From the NCBI GenBank assembly GCA_041394705.1, contig JAWKHS010000004.1, positions 434,001 through 498,000 on the forward strand: a stretch of DNA of 64,000 nt. Direction: 5' to 3'. How positions within the stretch are numbered: position 1 is the stretch's first letter; every line of letters begins with the position of its first letter. Below are positions 17,233-25,592 of this stretch, in pieces. The stretch is from Vicinamibacterales bacterium. GTDB lineage: Bacteria > Acidobacteriota > Vicinamibacteria > Vicinamibacterales > UBA2999. The notes below the pieces were generated by a model. The model made no database searches. It saw only the letters and a list, made by a program, of their open reading frames with translations, and had not been told where the DNA came from. Position numbers and translations under genes: made by a program.

Positions 17233-17709
17233 CTACTGCCCCATCGACATGAACTTCGTGAGCGGCGTGATGCCGCGGCCGGCGAAGGAGTCCTTGTACT
17301 TCTCGAAGACTTCCTGCACCTCGGTCGGGAACACCTCGGCGATGAGGCGGGTGATGTCGTATTCCTCACCCTTCACGACCGGGTTGATGATCATGATGTA
17401 GGCGACGTTGCCCTGAACCGCCTGGCCGGTCTTGTAGATCGTCCAGCCCGCCGCCTGCTCACGGCGCTTCGGGTTCTCGCTCTTCGTCAGCGCTTCCTTC
17501 AGCTTGGAGAGCACCGATTCGAAGTCCGCGGTCTTGTCCGGCTTGATGAGCACGGTCATCGTGACTGCATCCCCCTCGAGGGGCAGCACGGGGGCCGCCG
17601 GTGCGGCATCCTGCGCAAAGGCGGGCGCGGCGACCATCACGACCGTCAGGGCGGCACCCATCACGAACGACCGGCGCGCGGCCGGAGACATACCGAAACC
17701 TCGAAGCAT
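17233..17709 (-). CDS. Secreted protein of unknown function, paralogue B
   Basis: 158 residues with a signal peptide (RRSFVMGAALTVVMVAAPAFA-like, cleaved before QDAAP) and the same domain as paralogue A. It is preceded by AAGGAGG with 8 bases to the ATG, the strongest Shine-Dalgarno in this part of the window, suggesting high expression. Conserved points with A are KxDxTADxExVL, the AAGWxxxK block, GNxxY and a C-terminal KYxDxxAG. The shared layout hints at a small periplasmic alpha/beta domain; no catalytic residues are evident. Confidence 0.77.
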   Translation of the reverse strand: MLRGFGMSPAARRSFVMGAALTVVMVAAPAFAQDAAPAAPVLPLEGDAVTMTVLIKPDKTADFESVLSKLKEALTKSENPKRREQAAGWTIYKTGQAVQGNVAYIMIINPVVKGEEYDITRLIAEVFPTEVQEVFEKYKDSFAGRGITPLTKFMSMGQ

Positions 17710-17745
17710 TGTACGAGCCTCCTTACGTTCGAAAGAGCGGATACT

Positions 17746-18882
17746 CTACCGCATTCCCGGGCCGAGGAAAACGGTCATGGCGTCATTAGCCACCAACATC
17801 CCGGTTCGCGTCAAGAAAATCCGTCGAGTCGGCTCGTGAACGAGGTGTCCCGCCTCGACGAACGGTTGTAGCGCCTCGCCGTACCGCGCCCACACATCCA
17901 CGCCGTACCGGGCGTGGATGCGACGGAGGTCGATGCCCTCGGAGAGCCTCAGGCCCATGAACAGGGCCTCCTCACAGCGCGCGGGGCCTGTGCGCGCCCA
18001 CCGCTCCGCCACGACGTCCCTCCCCTCCCTCACACGAGCGACATAGTCCGCCGTGCTGCTGACGACGCGCCATCGTGACGACGCGTCGGCGCCATGCGCG
18101 CCAGGGCCGAAGGCGAGCCAGTCGCCGTCGGTCCAGTACGCCAGGTTGTGACGGCTCTCCCGGCCCGGCCTGGCGACGTTGGAAATCTCGTACTGGCGAT
18201 AGCCCGCCCCGTCGAGCGCCTCCATCGCGGCCAGGTACATGTCCGCGGCCACGTCGTCCGGCACCACGGTCCAGCCGGCTCTGGCCACCTCGTCCTTGAG
18301 CGGAGCGTTCGGGTAGATCTCGAGCAGGTAGAGCGACGCGTGCTCGGGCCCGACCGCGATCAGGCGCGCCACCGATTCCATCAGCTGTTCCGGGCGCTGC
18401 TCCGGCAGCCACAGCATCAGGTCGAGGCTCACGTTGTCGAACCCTGCCGCGCGCAGTTCACGCACGGCGGATTCCGATCGTCCCGCGGAGTGCACGCGCC
18501 CCAGGCGCGCCAGCTCATCCGGCCGAAACGACTGCACGCCGAGGCTGACGCGGTTGACGCCCGCCGCGCGATAGCCCTCCGCCGTCGGCGTCGAGACGCT
18601 CTCGGGATTCGCTTCGAGGGTCACCTCCGCATCCGCGGCGATGTCGAAGGCGCCCCGGCACGCCTCGAGGATTCTCGACAGTTCCTCCACCGAGAGGAGG
18701 GACGGAGTGCCGCCGCCGAAGTAGATCGACTCGACGGGCACGGCGTCGGCATGGCGCCGGATGTCGGTGACGAGCGCATCGACGAAGCGCGCCTTCAGCG
18801 CCTCATCGAGGAGGCCGCGCGTGAACGTGCAGTAGCTGCAGAGCGCCGCGCAGAAGGGAACGTGGATGTAGAGGCCCGCCAC
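17746..18882 (-). CDS. hemW: HemW-type radical SAM protein (coproporphyrinogen oxidase-like)
   Basis: 378 residues. The radical SAM cysteines are C11, C15 and C18 in HVPFCAALCSYCTF, followed by YFGGGTPSLL, GVNRVSLGVQSF and a C-terminal HemW domain (ISNVARPGRESRHNLAYWTD). HemW is a heme chaperone; it is often misannotated as HemN, but HemN's additional C-terminal features and length are not present. It lies 9 bases after the dnaC-like gene, so they probably share a transcript. Confidence 0.92.
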   Translation of the reverse strand: MAGLYIHVPFCAALCSYCTFTRGLLDEALKARFVDALVTDIRRHADAVPVESIYFGGGTPSLLSVEELSRILEACRGAFDIAADAEVTLEANPESVSTPTAEGYRAAGVNRVSLGVQSFRPDELARLGRVHSAGRSESAVRELRAAGFDNVSLDLMLWLPEQRPEQLMESVARLIAVGPEHASLYLLEIYPNAPLKDEVARAGWTVVPDDVAADMYLAAMEALDGAGYRQYEISNVARPGRESRHNLAYWTDGDWLAFGPGAHGADASSRWRVVSSTADYVARVREGRDVVAERWARTGPARCEEALFMGLRLSEGIDLRRIHARYGVDVWARYGEALQPFVEAGHLVHEPTRRIFLTRTGMLVANDAMTVFLGPGMR

Positions 18883-18891
18883 GGCCGTCGG

Positions 18892-19749
18892 TTACGCGGA
18901 CCCGCCCTTCCCGCCGGACCAGGCCACGTCCGCCTGTCCCCGGGGTTTGAGCGCCGCTCTCGCCATCCCCTTGCTGCGGTCCGGGAAGCCGGAACGGCCG
19001 CGGCGCTCGGCACCCGCGGTCGAGTCGCGCAGCGACCGGGCGGCGGCTTCGGGCGTGGGGTGCAGCCCGTACTCGCGTACGTCGGGAGCGTCCATCTCGA
19101 CGTCGTGACACATCTCGAGCAGGCGGGACCGCGTCCGCTCGCCCAGCTGGACGCGAAGCGAATTGAGGTCGTCGAGATCCGTGCCGTGGACGAGGTTCGA
19201 CGTGAAGATCGTGGGGCGGCGCTCGCCGTACCTGGCGTTCACCACCAGGCCCAGGGTCTCCTGCACCCACTCCGACGTCTTTTCCGCGCCGAGGTCGTCG
19301 AGCACCAGGAGATCGGCCTCGAGCACCGGACGCAGCACTTCCATCTCGGTGATCTCGCCGCCGCTCGCGTAGCTGTCCCGCACGAGCTTCAGGAGCTCGC
19401 GCGTTTCGTAGAAGAACCCGCGCGCGCCCTTCTCGCGGATGAGCGCCTTCAGGACCGCAACGGCCAGGTGGGTCTTGCCCACGCCATGCCGGCCGCGCAG
19501 GAGCAGCCCCCGGTCGACGACGGGGAACGCCTCGACGAACGCGCGCGCACGCCGGTGCGCCTCACGCAGGGAATCGTAGTTCTGCTCGAAGTTGTCGAGC
19601 TCGCAGTGCTGGTAGCGCCGGGGAATGCGCGCGTGCTCGAGCTGCCGATCGACCAGCGCCGTCCGCCAGCACTCACAGCGGCGCACGTGGTCAACGCCGT
19701 CGACGGTCTCGATCACCCACGTGGTGTCGTGGCAGCGTTCGCACGGCAT
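18892..19749 (-). CDS. DnaC/DnaI-like helicase-loader ATPase
   Basis: 285 residues from ATG 19749. The N terminus has a zinc-ribbon-like CERC and CEC (C3, C6, C25, C27), the middle an AAA+ ATPase with Walker A GRHGVGKTHL and Walker B LLVLDDLGAE, then IFTSNL (sensor 1 type) and RSRLLEMC. This matches primosomal DnaC/DnaI, which load DnaB at replication forks. The C-terminal 60 residues are basic and low-complexity. A GTG at 19767 is also in frame, but a -10 box overlaps it, so ATG 19749 is favoured. Confidence 0.87.
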   Translation of the reverse strand: MPCERCHDTTWVIETVDGVDHVRRCECWRTALVDRQLEHARIPRRYQHCELDNFEQNYDSLREAHRRARAFVEAFPVVDRGLLLRGRHGVGKTHLAVAVLKALIREKGARGFFYETRELLKLVRDSYASGGEITEMEVLRPVLEADLLVLDDLGAEKTSEWVQETLGLVVNARYGERRPTIFTSNLVHGTDLDDLNSLRVQLGERTRSRLLEMCHDVEMDAPDVREYGLHPTPEAAARSLRDSTAGAERRGRSGFPDRSKGMARAALKPRGQADVAWSGGKGGSA

Positions 19750-19758
19750 GGCGGGGCG

Positions 19759-19764
19759 ATTGTA
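19759..19764 (-). promoter_or_regulatory. -10 box TACAAT before the dnaC-like gene
   Basis: TACAAT on the minus strand matches the consensus in 5 of 6 positions and ends 9 bases before ATG 19749, predicting a leaderless or nearly leaderless mRNA. Confidence 0.45.
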
Positions 19765-19788
19765 CACCGCCGCCGCGGACGCGGGCGT

Positions 19789-20220
19789 TCACTTCGGCCG
19801 TCTCGACCCACCGGCCGGTGCGTCCTCCGCCGGCGCCGGACGTCGCACGAGATCCGTCGGCGACGACTTGACCAGCGCCGTGCCGAGCCGCTGTTCCCAG
19901 TCGCCGAGTCCGCGCGCCATCTCGTGCTTCACGTATTCCATGAACTCGTTGACCTCGTCCTGCATGCGCTCCATCTTGCGTCGCATGTTCAGGATGATCT
20001 CCACCCCCGCGAGGTTCACGCCGAGCTCGCGCGTGAGGGTCAGGATCGTCTCGAGCTGGGCGAGATCCTCGTCGGAGTACAGGCGCGTGTTGCCATCGGT
20101 ACGCGACGGCATCAGCAGCCCTTCACGCTCGTAGAGGCGCAGGGTCTGCGGATGGATGTCGTACTTCTGGGACACGACGCTGATCATGTAGAGCGACTTG
20201 CCGCTGGCCCGCTTCGCCAT
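19789..20220 (-). CDS. hspR: HspR-type MerR-family heat-shock repressor
   Basis: 143 residues. A MerR-type winged helix begins at about residue 12 (MISVVSQKYDIHPQTLRLYE, REGLLMPSRTDGNTRLYSD), followed by a coiled-coil helix rich in Met/Arg/Glu. HspR represses chaperone genes through HAIR elements, with DnaK as co-repressor in actinobacteria. Here the ATG overlaps the dnaJ stop (TGATG), so the genes are coupled, and a degenerate HAIR lies in the dnaJ promoter, supporting autoregulation. No dnaK or grpE is in the window. Confidence 0.9.
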   Translation of the reverse strand: MAKRASGKSLYMISVVSQKYDIHPQTLRLYEREGLLMPSRTDGNTRLYSDEDLAQLETILTLTRELGVNLAGVEIILNMRRKMERMQDEVNEFMEYVKHEMARGLGDWEQRLGTALVKSSPTDLVRRPAPAEDAPAGGSRRPK

Positions 20221-21314
20221 CACCGTTCGTCCCCGAGCGGCGGGAAGCGCGAGTCCCTGACGCTCTCCTGCTGCAGGCGGCCGAACTCGCGCAGCAGCTC
20301 CTTCGACCGCTCGTCGAGCACGGCGGGCAGCATCACGCGGATCTCGGCGACGAGATCGCCGCGGGAGCCGCCCCGCACCGGCGGCAGCCCCCGTTCCCGC
20401 AGCCGGAACCGCTGGCCGGACTGCGTGCCCGGCGGCACCCTCAGGCGCACCACGCTGCCGTCGACGCCCGGCAGCGCCACCCGGGCGCCGAGCGCCGCCT
20501 CGTGGACGGCGACGGGCACCTCCACGTGCAGGTCGGCGCCGCTGCGGGTGTAGAGGGGGTGCGGCTCGATCACGACCTCGACATAGGCGTCGCCGGGCCC
20601 GCCGCCGTGCGCACCCGCGTGCCCCATGCCCTCGAGCGTGACGCGCGCGCCGTCGGCGATACCTGGCGGCACCTCCAGGTCCACCGTCTCCACCTGCGGC
20701 TCCGTCCCGCGGCCGCCGCAGGTGCCGCACGGCCGGCGCTCGCGGTGCCCGGTGCCGCCGCAGCGGTCACACGGCCGGGTGAACACCATGTGCCCGCGGG
20801 CGACGCGCCGGACGCCACGGCCGTCGCAGGCCGGGCACTCGGTCCGCGGCGCCCGCGTCGTCCCCGAGCCCGCGCAGCCGTGGCACGGCGCCTGCCGGTG
20901 GATCACGAGGCGGCGGCGGGCGCCGTGAAAGACGTCCTCGAGGGAAACCGTCGCCGCCACGTGCACGTCGGCGCCGCGCATCGGCCGCTGGCCGGGGGAC
21001 CCGAGGATGGCGTCGGCGAAGAGATCGCCGAAGGTGGTCTTCGGTTCGGCGTGAATGCCGGGAGAGAAGTCGAACCCTGCGAAGCCCGAGACCGGCGCCT
21101 CCGTCACGGGCGCTTCGCCGCGATCGTATTGGCGCCGGCGCTCGGGGTCCACGAGCGTCTCGTACGCGGCCGAAATGTCGCGAAAGCGCGCCGCCGCCTC
21201 GCGGTCGCCGGGGTTGATGTCCGGATGGTACTGACGGGCCAGCCGCCGGTAGGCGCGACGAATATCGCCGTCGCTGGCCCCACGTCGCACACCCAGCACG
21301 ACGTAGAAATCCAT
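20220..21314 (-). CDS. dnaJ: Chaperone DnaJ
   Basis: 364 residues. The J-domain has the HPD motif at 30-32 (QYHPDINPGD). A short Gly/Phe-like linker (GFAGFDFSPGI) is followed by four zinc-finger CxxCxGxG repeats (CHGCAGSG, CPACDGRG, CDRCGGTG, CGTCGGRG) between about residues 138 and 205, then the two C-terminal substrate-binding barrels. It is a full type I DnaJ co-chaperone for DnaK rather than CbpA. It is the first gene of the dnaJ-hspR operon and has a very strong promoter ending 8 bases before the ATG. Confidence 0.95.
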   Translation of the reverse strand: MDFYVVLGVRRGASDGDIRRAYRRLARQYHPDINPGDREAAARFRDISAAYETLVDPERRRQYDRGEAPVTEAPVSGFAGFDFSPGIHAEPKTTFGDLFADAILGSPGQRPMRGADVHVAATVSLEDVFHGARRRLVIHRQAPCHGCAGSGTTRAPRTECPACDGRGVRRVARGHMVFTRPCDRCGGTGHRERRPCGTCGGRGTEPQVETVDLEVPPGIADGARVTLEGMGHAGAHGGGPGDAYVEVVIEPHPLYTRSGADLHVEVPVAVHEAALGARVALPGVDGSVVRLRVPPGTQSGQRFRLRERGLPPVRGGSRGDLVAEIRVMLPAVLDERSKELLREFGRLQQESVRDSRFPPLGDER

Positions 21315-21322
21315 ACGGCGCC

Positions 21323-21352
21323 AGTATGGAATGTGAGTCCTTCATTGTCAAC
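21323..21352 (-). promoter_or_regulatory. dnaJ-hspR promoter with HAIR-like operator
   Basis: On the minus strand TTGACA (21351-21346, a perfect -35) and CATACT (21328-21323) are exactly 17 bases apart; only 8 bases separate the -10 from ATG 21314. The same DNA contains GTTGACA-N7-ACTCACA (21352-21332), which matches the HAIR consensus CTTGAGT-N7-ACTCAAG at 9 of 14 positions with the exact spacer, so HspR could block the -35. Confidence 0.7.
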
Positions 21353-21502
21353 TTCATCTGCGTGCCGCAACAGGGCGGCAGGCCGCCAGAGCTGCGGCGC
21401 CGGTCCGGCAACGACGCCGGGTGGACGATATACTGCCAAGGCCAGCCGCGCCCGCCGCCCGTCGTGGGCGATGCGCCGTCGACGTCGTCGCCGGAGGCCG
21501 CC

Positions 21503-23260
21503 GTGAGACTTCGCCGTGCAGGGTTCCTCGTCGCCGTCGCCGGCCTCCTGACCGCCGCCAGCGCCGCCAGCGCCGCCGCTCAGCCATGGCCAGCCGAGTC
21601 GGCACTGCCCTCCTTCCCGCCGCCGCTCACCATCACCATCGTGGACGGCCCGGTGGAGCTCGTCAGGGACGGACGCGTCGAGTCCGCCCACGCGCCCGAC
21701 GTCTTCGACGAAGGCGAGCGGCTCGTCACCAACGGCGGTCGCGCGGAACTCGCCGTCCCTGACGGCGGGCTGGCCCATGTGGACCGGGATACCGATCTCC
21801 GTGTCGATCCCGGCGTGGTGCTCCGGCTCGTCGCGGGCCGGGTCATCGTCCGCACGTCGGCGGAAGGCCAAGGGCTCGACCTGGCCACGCCCGCCGGCGC
21901 GCTCTTCCTCGAACCAGGCGGCGAGTACGACCTCGCCGCCGCCGATCTGGCCGGTGATACCGAAGTGCACGTGCACGTCGGGCGCGCCGTGATGCGCGGC
22001 GGCGACCGTGACGTCGTCGTTGCTCCGGGCATCGCCCTGCTCATGCACCCGCGCGACCGTGTTCCCCGATGGGCGCGGCCACCCGCCCCCGACGCCTTCG
22101 CCGCCTGGGCAGAAGACCTGGCCGACGAGGCGGAGCACGCTCGGACTGCCGCCCTGCCGGTCCAACTCCAGCCCTGGGCCGGGGATCTGGACGCGCACGG
22201 GAGCTGGACGGCGCTCGCGCCCTACGGCCAGGTGTGGTTCCCGGCCGCGGGGCGGGACTGGCGGCCGTTCGTCTCGGGAACGTGGCGGTACACGAGACAC
22301 GGGTGGACGTGGATCGACGCCGACCGGTGGGCCTGGCCGCTCCATCACTACGGCCGCTGGGGACATCACGACGTGCGGGGCTGGTACTGGATTCCGCACC
22401 GTCAGTGGGGCCCCGGGTGGGTCGGGTGGGCGGTTGGCGCGGACCACGTGGCTTGGGCGCCGCTTGGCTGGAATGCCCGTCCGCTTGTGGACTTCTCCGT
22501 GGGCGCCCGCATCGGCCCGACCGGACTGTGGGCGTCCTCGTGGTCCATCGTGCCGCGCCGCGTCTTCGGCCGCCGCGATTCCATCAGGGGACACCTCGAG
22601 AACCCGCAGCACTTGCCGGGTCCCGTCCTGGGCGGTTTCGTGTCCCAGATGATCGGCCCGCGCGGACCCGCGTCGCATGGCGACCGCTATGCCGTGCGCC
22701 CGCGTCGGCCTGCCGGCAGGGGATGGGGCGGCCCGCCGCGCCCGGATGCGCGCGCCGCCCGGCCGCGAACGGAAGAGCCGCCGGCACCTGAACTGGACGC
22801 ACCACCGGCCGCCAGGGAGTCCGCGCCGGTGCGGCGGCCCACCGACGCGCCTCCCCGATGGCGCGACGACGCGGGCGCGGCCGAGATTGCGCGACCGGAC
22901 GACCGGGCGTGGTCGACCGCGCGTGGGCGTTCCGCTGCGGACGGCCGCCGCGTGCCGACCGGTCCACCCGTGAGGCCCCAGGGTGCGCGGGGCGAGCCCT
23001 CGAGGGGTGATCGGCCAGGCGCAGCGCCGCCGGCCACGGTGCCCTCCGGCGATCGTGGCCGGGGACGCGCCTGGGAGGGCGCCAGGGGCGCGCGTCAGAC
23101 GCCGGGGTCGTCCGGGACGACCGCGGATCCGCCCGCAGCGAACCCGCCGACGACAGGGCCACCGCCGGGTTCGAGCGCCTCCGGCGGCCAGCGGCGCGGC
23201 AACGGTCGAGACAGCGGCGCCGCTCCACGCGCGGGAGGGTCGAGGCGGCGTCCGGGTTAG
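21503..23260 (+). CDS. FecR-like / DUF6600-type secreted protein with disordered tail
   Basis: 585 residues from GTG 21503 (GGAGG at 21493-21497). A signal peptide (GFLVAVAGLLTAASAASAAA) is followed by a FecR-like beta domain (about 30-190: VDGPVELVRDGRVES, RLVTNGGRAELAVPDG). A tryptophan-rich DUF6600-like region then spans about 230-360, with repeated YGQVWFP, WRPFVSGTWRY, GWTWIDADRWAWPLHHYGRW and GWYWIPHRQWGPGWVGW. The last 200 residues are Pro/Arg/Gly-rich and probably disordered. Function is unknown; an envelope location is likely. The upstream in-frame codons to 21326 overlap the dnaJ promoter and are not used. Confidence 0.8.
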   Translation: MRLRRAGFLVAVAGLLTAASAASAAAQPWPAESALPSFPPPLTITIVDGPVELVRDGRVESAHAPDVFDEGERLVTNGGRAELAVPDGGLAHVDRDTDLRVDPGVVLRLVAGRVIVRTSAEGQGLDLATPAGALFLEPGGEYDLAAADLAGDTEVHVHVGRAVMRGGDRDVVVAPGIALLMHPRDRVPRWARPPAPDAFAAWAEDLADEAEHARTAALPVQLQPWAGDLDAHGSWTALAPYGQVWFPAAGRDWRPFVSGTWRYTRHGWTWIDADRWAWPLHHYGRWGHHDVRGWYWIPHRQWGPGWVGWAVGADHVAWAPLGWNARPLVDFSVGARIGPTGLWASSWSIVPRRVFGRRDSIRGHLENPQHLPGPVLGGFVSQMIGPRGPASHGDRYAVRPRRPAGRGWGGPPRPDARAARPRTEEPPAPELDAPPAARESAPVRRPTDAPPRWRDDAGAAEIARPDDRAWSTARGRSAADGRRVPTGPPVRPQGARGEPSRGDRPGAAPPATVPSGDRGRGRAWEGARGARQTPGSSGTTADPPAANPPTTGPPPGSSASGGQRRGNGRDSGAAPRAGGSRRRPG

Positions 23261-23290
23261 ACGGACGGCCGAGGTGACGGTGATGGCACA

Positions 23291-25591
23291 ATGAAAGCGG
23301 TCCGCCGTCGGCCCGCATCCATGCCACGCCTACCCGCCCTCGCCCGGCACGCGGGCCTCGTGTTGCTGTTCGTCGGCGCCGCGCTCGCCGGCACGGCGAG
23401 CGGCGTCCTGTTCGCGTATTCCGACGATCTTCCCGGCATCTCGGCGCTGGACCAGTACAAGCCCGACACCATCACGCGCGTGCTCGGGCGCGACGGCACG
23501 GTCGTCGGCGAATTCGCGACCGAACGCCGCGTGGTCCTGCGCTACGACGAGATTCCGCCCATCATGCGCCAGGCGGTGCTGTCGGCCGAGGACGCGGGGT
23601 TCTTCTCGCACTTCGGGTTCAGCCTCACGGGCCTCGTGCGGGCCGTCGTCACCAACCTGGTCCAGATGCGCAAGGCCGGCGGCGCGAGCACGCTCACGCA
23701 GCAGCTGACGCGCAAGCTGTTCCTGACCGACGAGAAGACGTGGGAGCGCAAGGTCAAGGAGCTCCTGCTCGCGCTGCAGATCGAGAAGCGCTACACGAAG
23801 GAAGAGATCTTCACCCTCTACTGCAACCAGATGTACTTCGGCCACGGCGCCTACGGGGTCGAGGCCGCGTCGCAGCTCTATTTCGGCAAGCCGGTGAAGG
23901 ATCTCGCCGTCGAGGAGGCCGCGCTCATCGCCGGGATCCTGCAGGGCAACGTCCGCCAGAGCCCGTACGTCAACCCCGACGCCGCATTGCGCCGCCGCAA
24001 CTACACGCTCGGCCGCATGGCGGCGGAGGGCTACATCTCCGAGGCCGACGCCGAGGCGGCGAAGGCCCGGCCGATCGTCACCCGCGGCGATCCGTCGCGC
24101 GAGTCGAGCATCGCGCCGTACTACGTCGAGGAGGTCCGCAAGCACCTCGAGGCCCGCTACGGCGCCCAGCAGCTCTACGAGAGCGGCCTCACCGTCCAGA
24201 CGCCACTCGACCCGCGCCTCCAGGCCATCGCGACGCGCGCGCTCGACGCCGGACTCCGGCGCGTGGACAAGCGCCGCACGGGCTTCCGCCGCGCGCAGGT
24301 CCGCGTCGTCAAGGACGGCGGGGATCTCGCCGCCTACCGCCACGAGCGGTGGGGCCGCCCCTTCGCCGTCGGGGACATCGTTCCCGCCCTCGTCGAGCGC
24401 GTGGACGCGCCTGGCGCCCAGCCGGGGCACGCGGATCTTCGCATCGGACCGCTCCGGGCGGAGTTGACCCGCGAGTCGTTCCGGTGGACGAGGCGCGCGC
24501 ACGCATCACAGGTGGTGTCGGTCGGCGACCTGGTGGACGTCGAGCTCGTGTCGATCGACGGCGACGCACATACGGCCGCGGTCCGCCTCGAGCAGACGCC
24601 CCTCCTGGAGGGCGCCGTCGTGGCGCTCGAGAACTCGACGGGCCACGTCCTGGCCATGGTGGGCGGCTACAGCTTCGCCCGCAGCAAGTTCAACCGCGCG
24701 ACACAGGCCCTCCGCCAGATCGGGTCCACGTTCAAGCCCATCCTGTATACGGCGGCCATCGACCGCGGCCTCACGCCCGCGACGACCCTGATCGACGAGC
24801 CGCACTCGTTCGACGTCGGGCCGGATCAGCCACCGTACAGCCCCCGCAACTACGATCTGAAGTTCGAGGGACCGCTGACGCTCCGCACGGCGCTGGAGCG
24901 GTCCCGCAACGTGCCGGCGGTGCTCGTCATGGAGATGCTGGGGCCGGCGCAGGTGGCGCCGTACCAGACGCGCTTCGGCCTGCCCGGCGCGATGCCGCCG
25001 TACCTCTCGTCGGCGCTGGGCGCGGGCGAGTCGACACTGGTGGCGCTCGCGTCGGCGTACTCGGCGTTCCCGAATCATGGCGTCCGGATGGATCCGGCGA
25101 TGGTCCTCTCGGTGACCGACCGGGAGGGCGTGATGCTCGAGGAGCACACGCCGGTGGCCCGCGACGCCATCCGGGCCGACACCGCCTACGTGATGACGAG
25201 CCTGCTTCGCGGCGTCGTCCAGCGCGGGACGGCGGCCTCGGCCGCGTCGCTCAAGTGGCCGCTGGCCGGCAAGACGGGCACCGTGAACGACTACACCGAC
25301 GCGTGGTTCGTCGGCTTCGACCCCGAGATCACGCTGGCCGTCTGGATCGGCTACGACGAAAAGAAGCCGATCGGCAACGGCGAGACCGGCACCACGGCGG
25401 CCCTCCCCGTGTGGATCGACATCATGCGCGAGTATCTCGACGGCCGCGACCGCGAGCATCCGCCGGAGTTCGACGCGCCCGCCAACATCGTGTTCGTCCC
25501 CGTGGACCGCCACACGGGCCAGCCTGTCGACGCCGACGATCCCGAGGCCATCACCGAGGCGTTCATCTCCGGCACGCAGCCGAGCCGGTAG
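23291..25591 (+). CDS. Class A penicillin-binding protein (PBP1A family)
   Basis: 766-residue bifunctional peptidoglycan synthase. An N-terminal membrane anchor (HAGLVLLFVGAALAGTASG) is followed by a GT51 glycosyltransferase domain with the catalytic-Glu motif SAEDAGFFSHFG and GASTLTQQLTRKLFL. The transpeptidase domain carries the SxxK motif in GSTFKPILY, SxN in LERSRNVPA, and KTGT in LAGKTGTVNDYTDAWFVG. Both activities therefore look intact. It stands alone on the plus strand and ends one base before the convergent prfB. Confidence 0.95.
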   Translation: MKAVRRRPASMPRLPALARHAGLVLLFVGAALAGTASGVLFAYSDDLPGISALDQYKPDTITRVLGRDGTVVGEFATERRVVLRYDEIPPIMRQAVLSAEDAGFFSHFGFSLTGLVRAVVTNLVQMRKAGGASTLTQQLTRKLFLTDEKTWERKVKELLLALQIEKRYTKEEIFTLYCNQMYFGHGAYGVEAASQLYFGKPVKDLAVEEAALIAGILQGNVRQSPYVNPDAALRRRNYTLGRMAAEGYISEADAEAAKARPIVTRGDPSRESSIAPYYVEEVRKHLEARYGAQQLYESGLTVQTPLDPRLQAIATRALDAGLRRVDKRRTGFRRAQVRVVKDGGDLAAYRHERWGRPFAVGDIVPALVERVDAPGAQPGHADLRIGPLRAELTRESFRWTRRAHASQVVSVGDLVDVELVSIDGDAHTAAVRLEQTPLLEGAVVALENSTGHVLAMVGGYSFARSKFNRATQALRQIGSTFKPILYTAAIDRGLTPATTLIDEPHSFDVGPDQPPYSPRNYDLKFEGPLTLRTALERSRNVPAVLVMEMLGPAQVAPYQTRFGLPGAMPPYLSSALGAGESTLVALASAYSAFPNHGVRMDPAMVLSVTDREGVMLEEHTPVARDAIRADTAYVMTSLLRGVVQRGTAASAASLKWPLAGKTGTVNDYTDAWFVGFDPEITLAVWIGYDEKKPIGNGETGTTAALPVWIDIMREYLDGRDREHPPEFDAPANIVFVPVDRHTGQPVDADDPEAITEAFISGTQPSR

Positions 25592-25592
25592 T

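Noticed and set aside
18094..20553. An 819-codon plus-strand frame over hemW, dnaC-like and hspR
   Set aside because: Antisense shadow of three genes with clear motifs.
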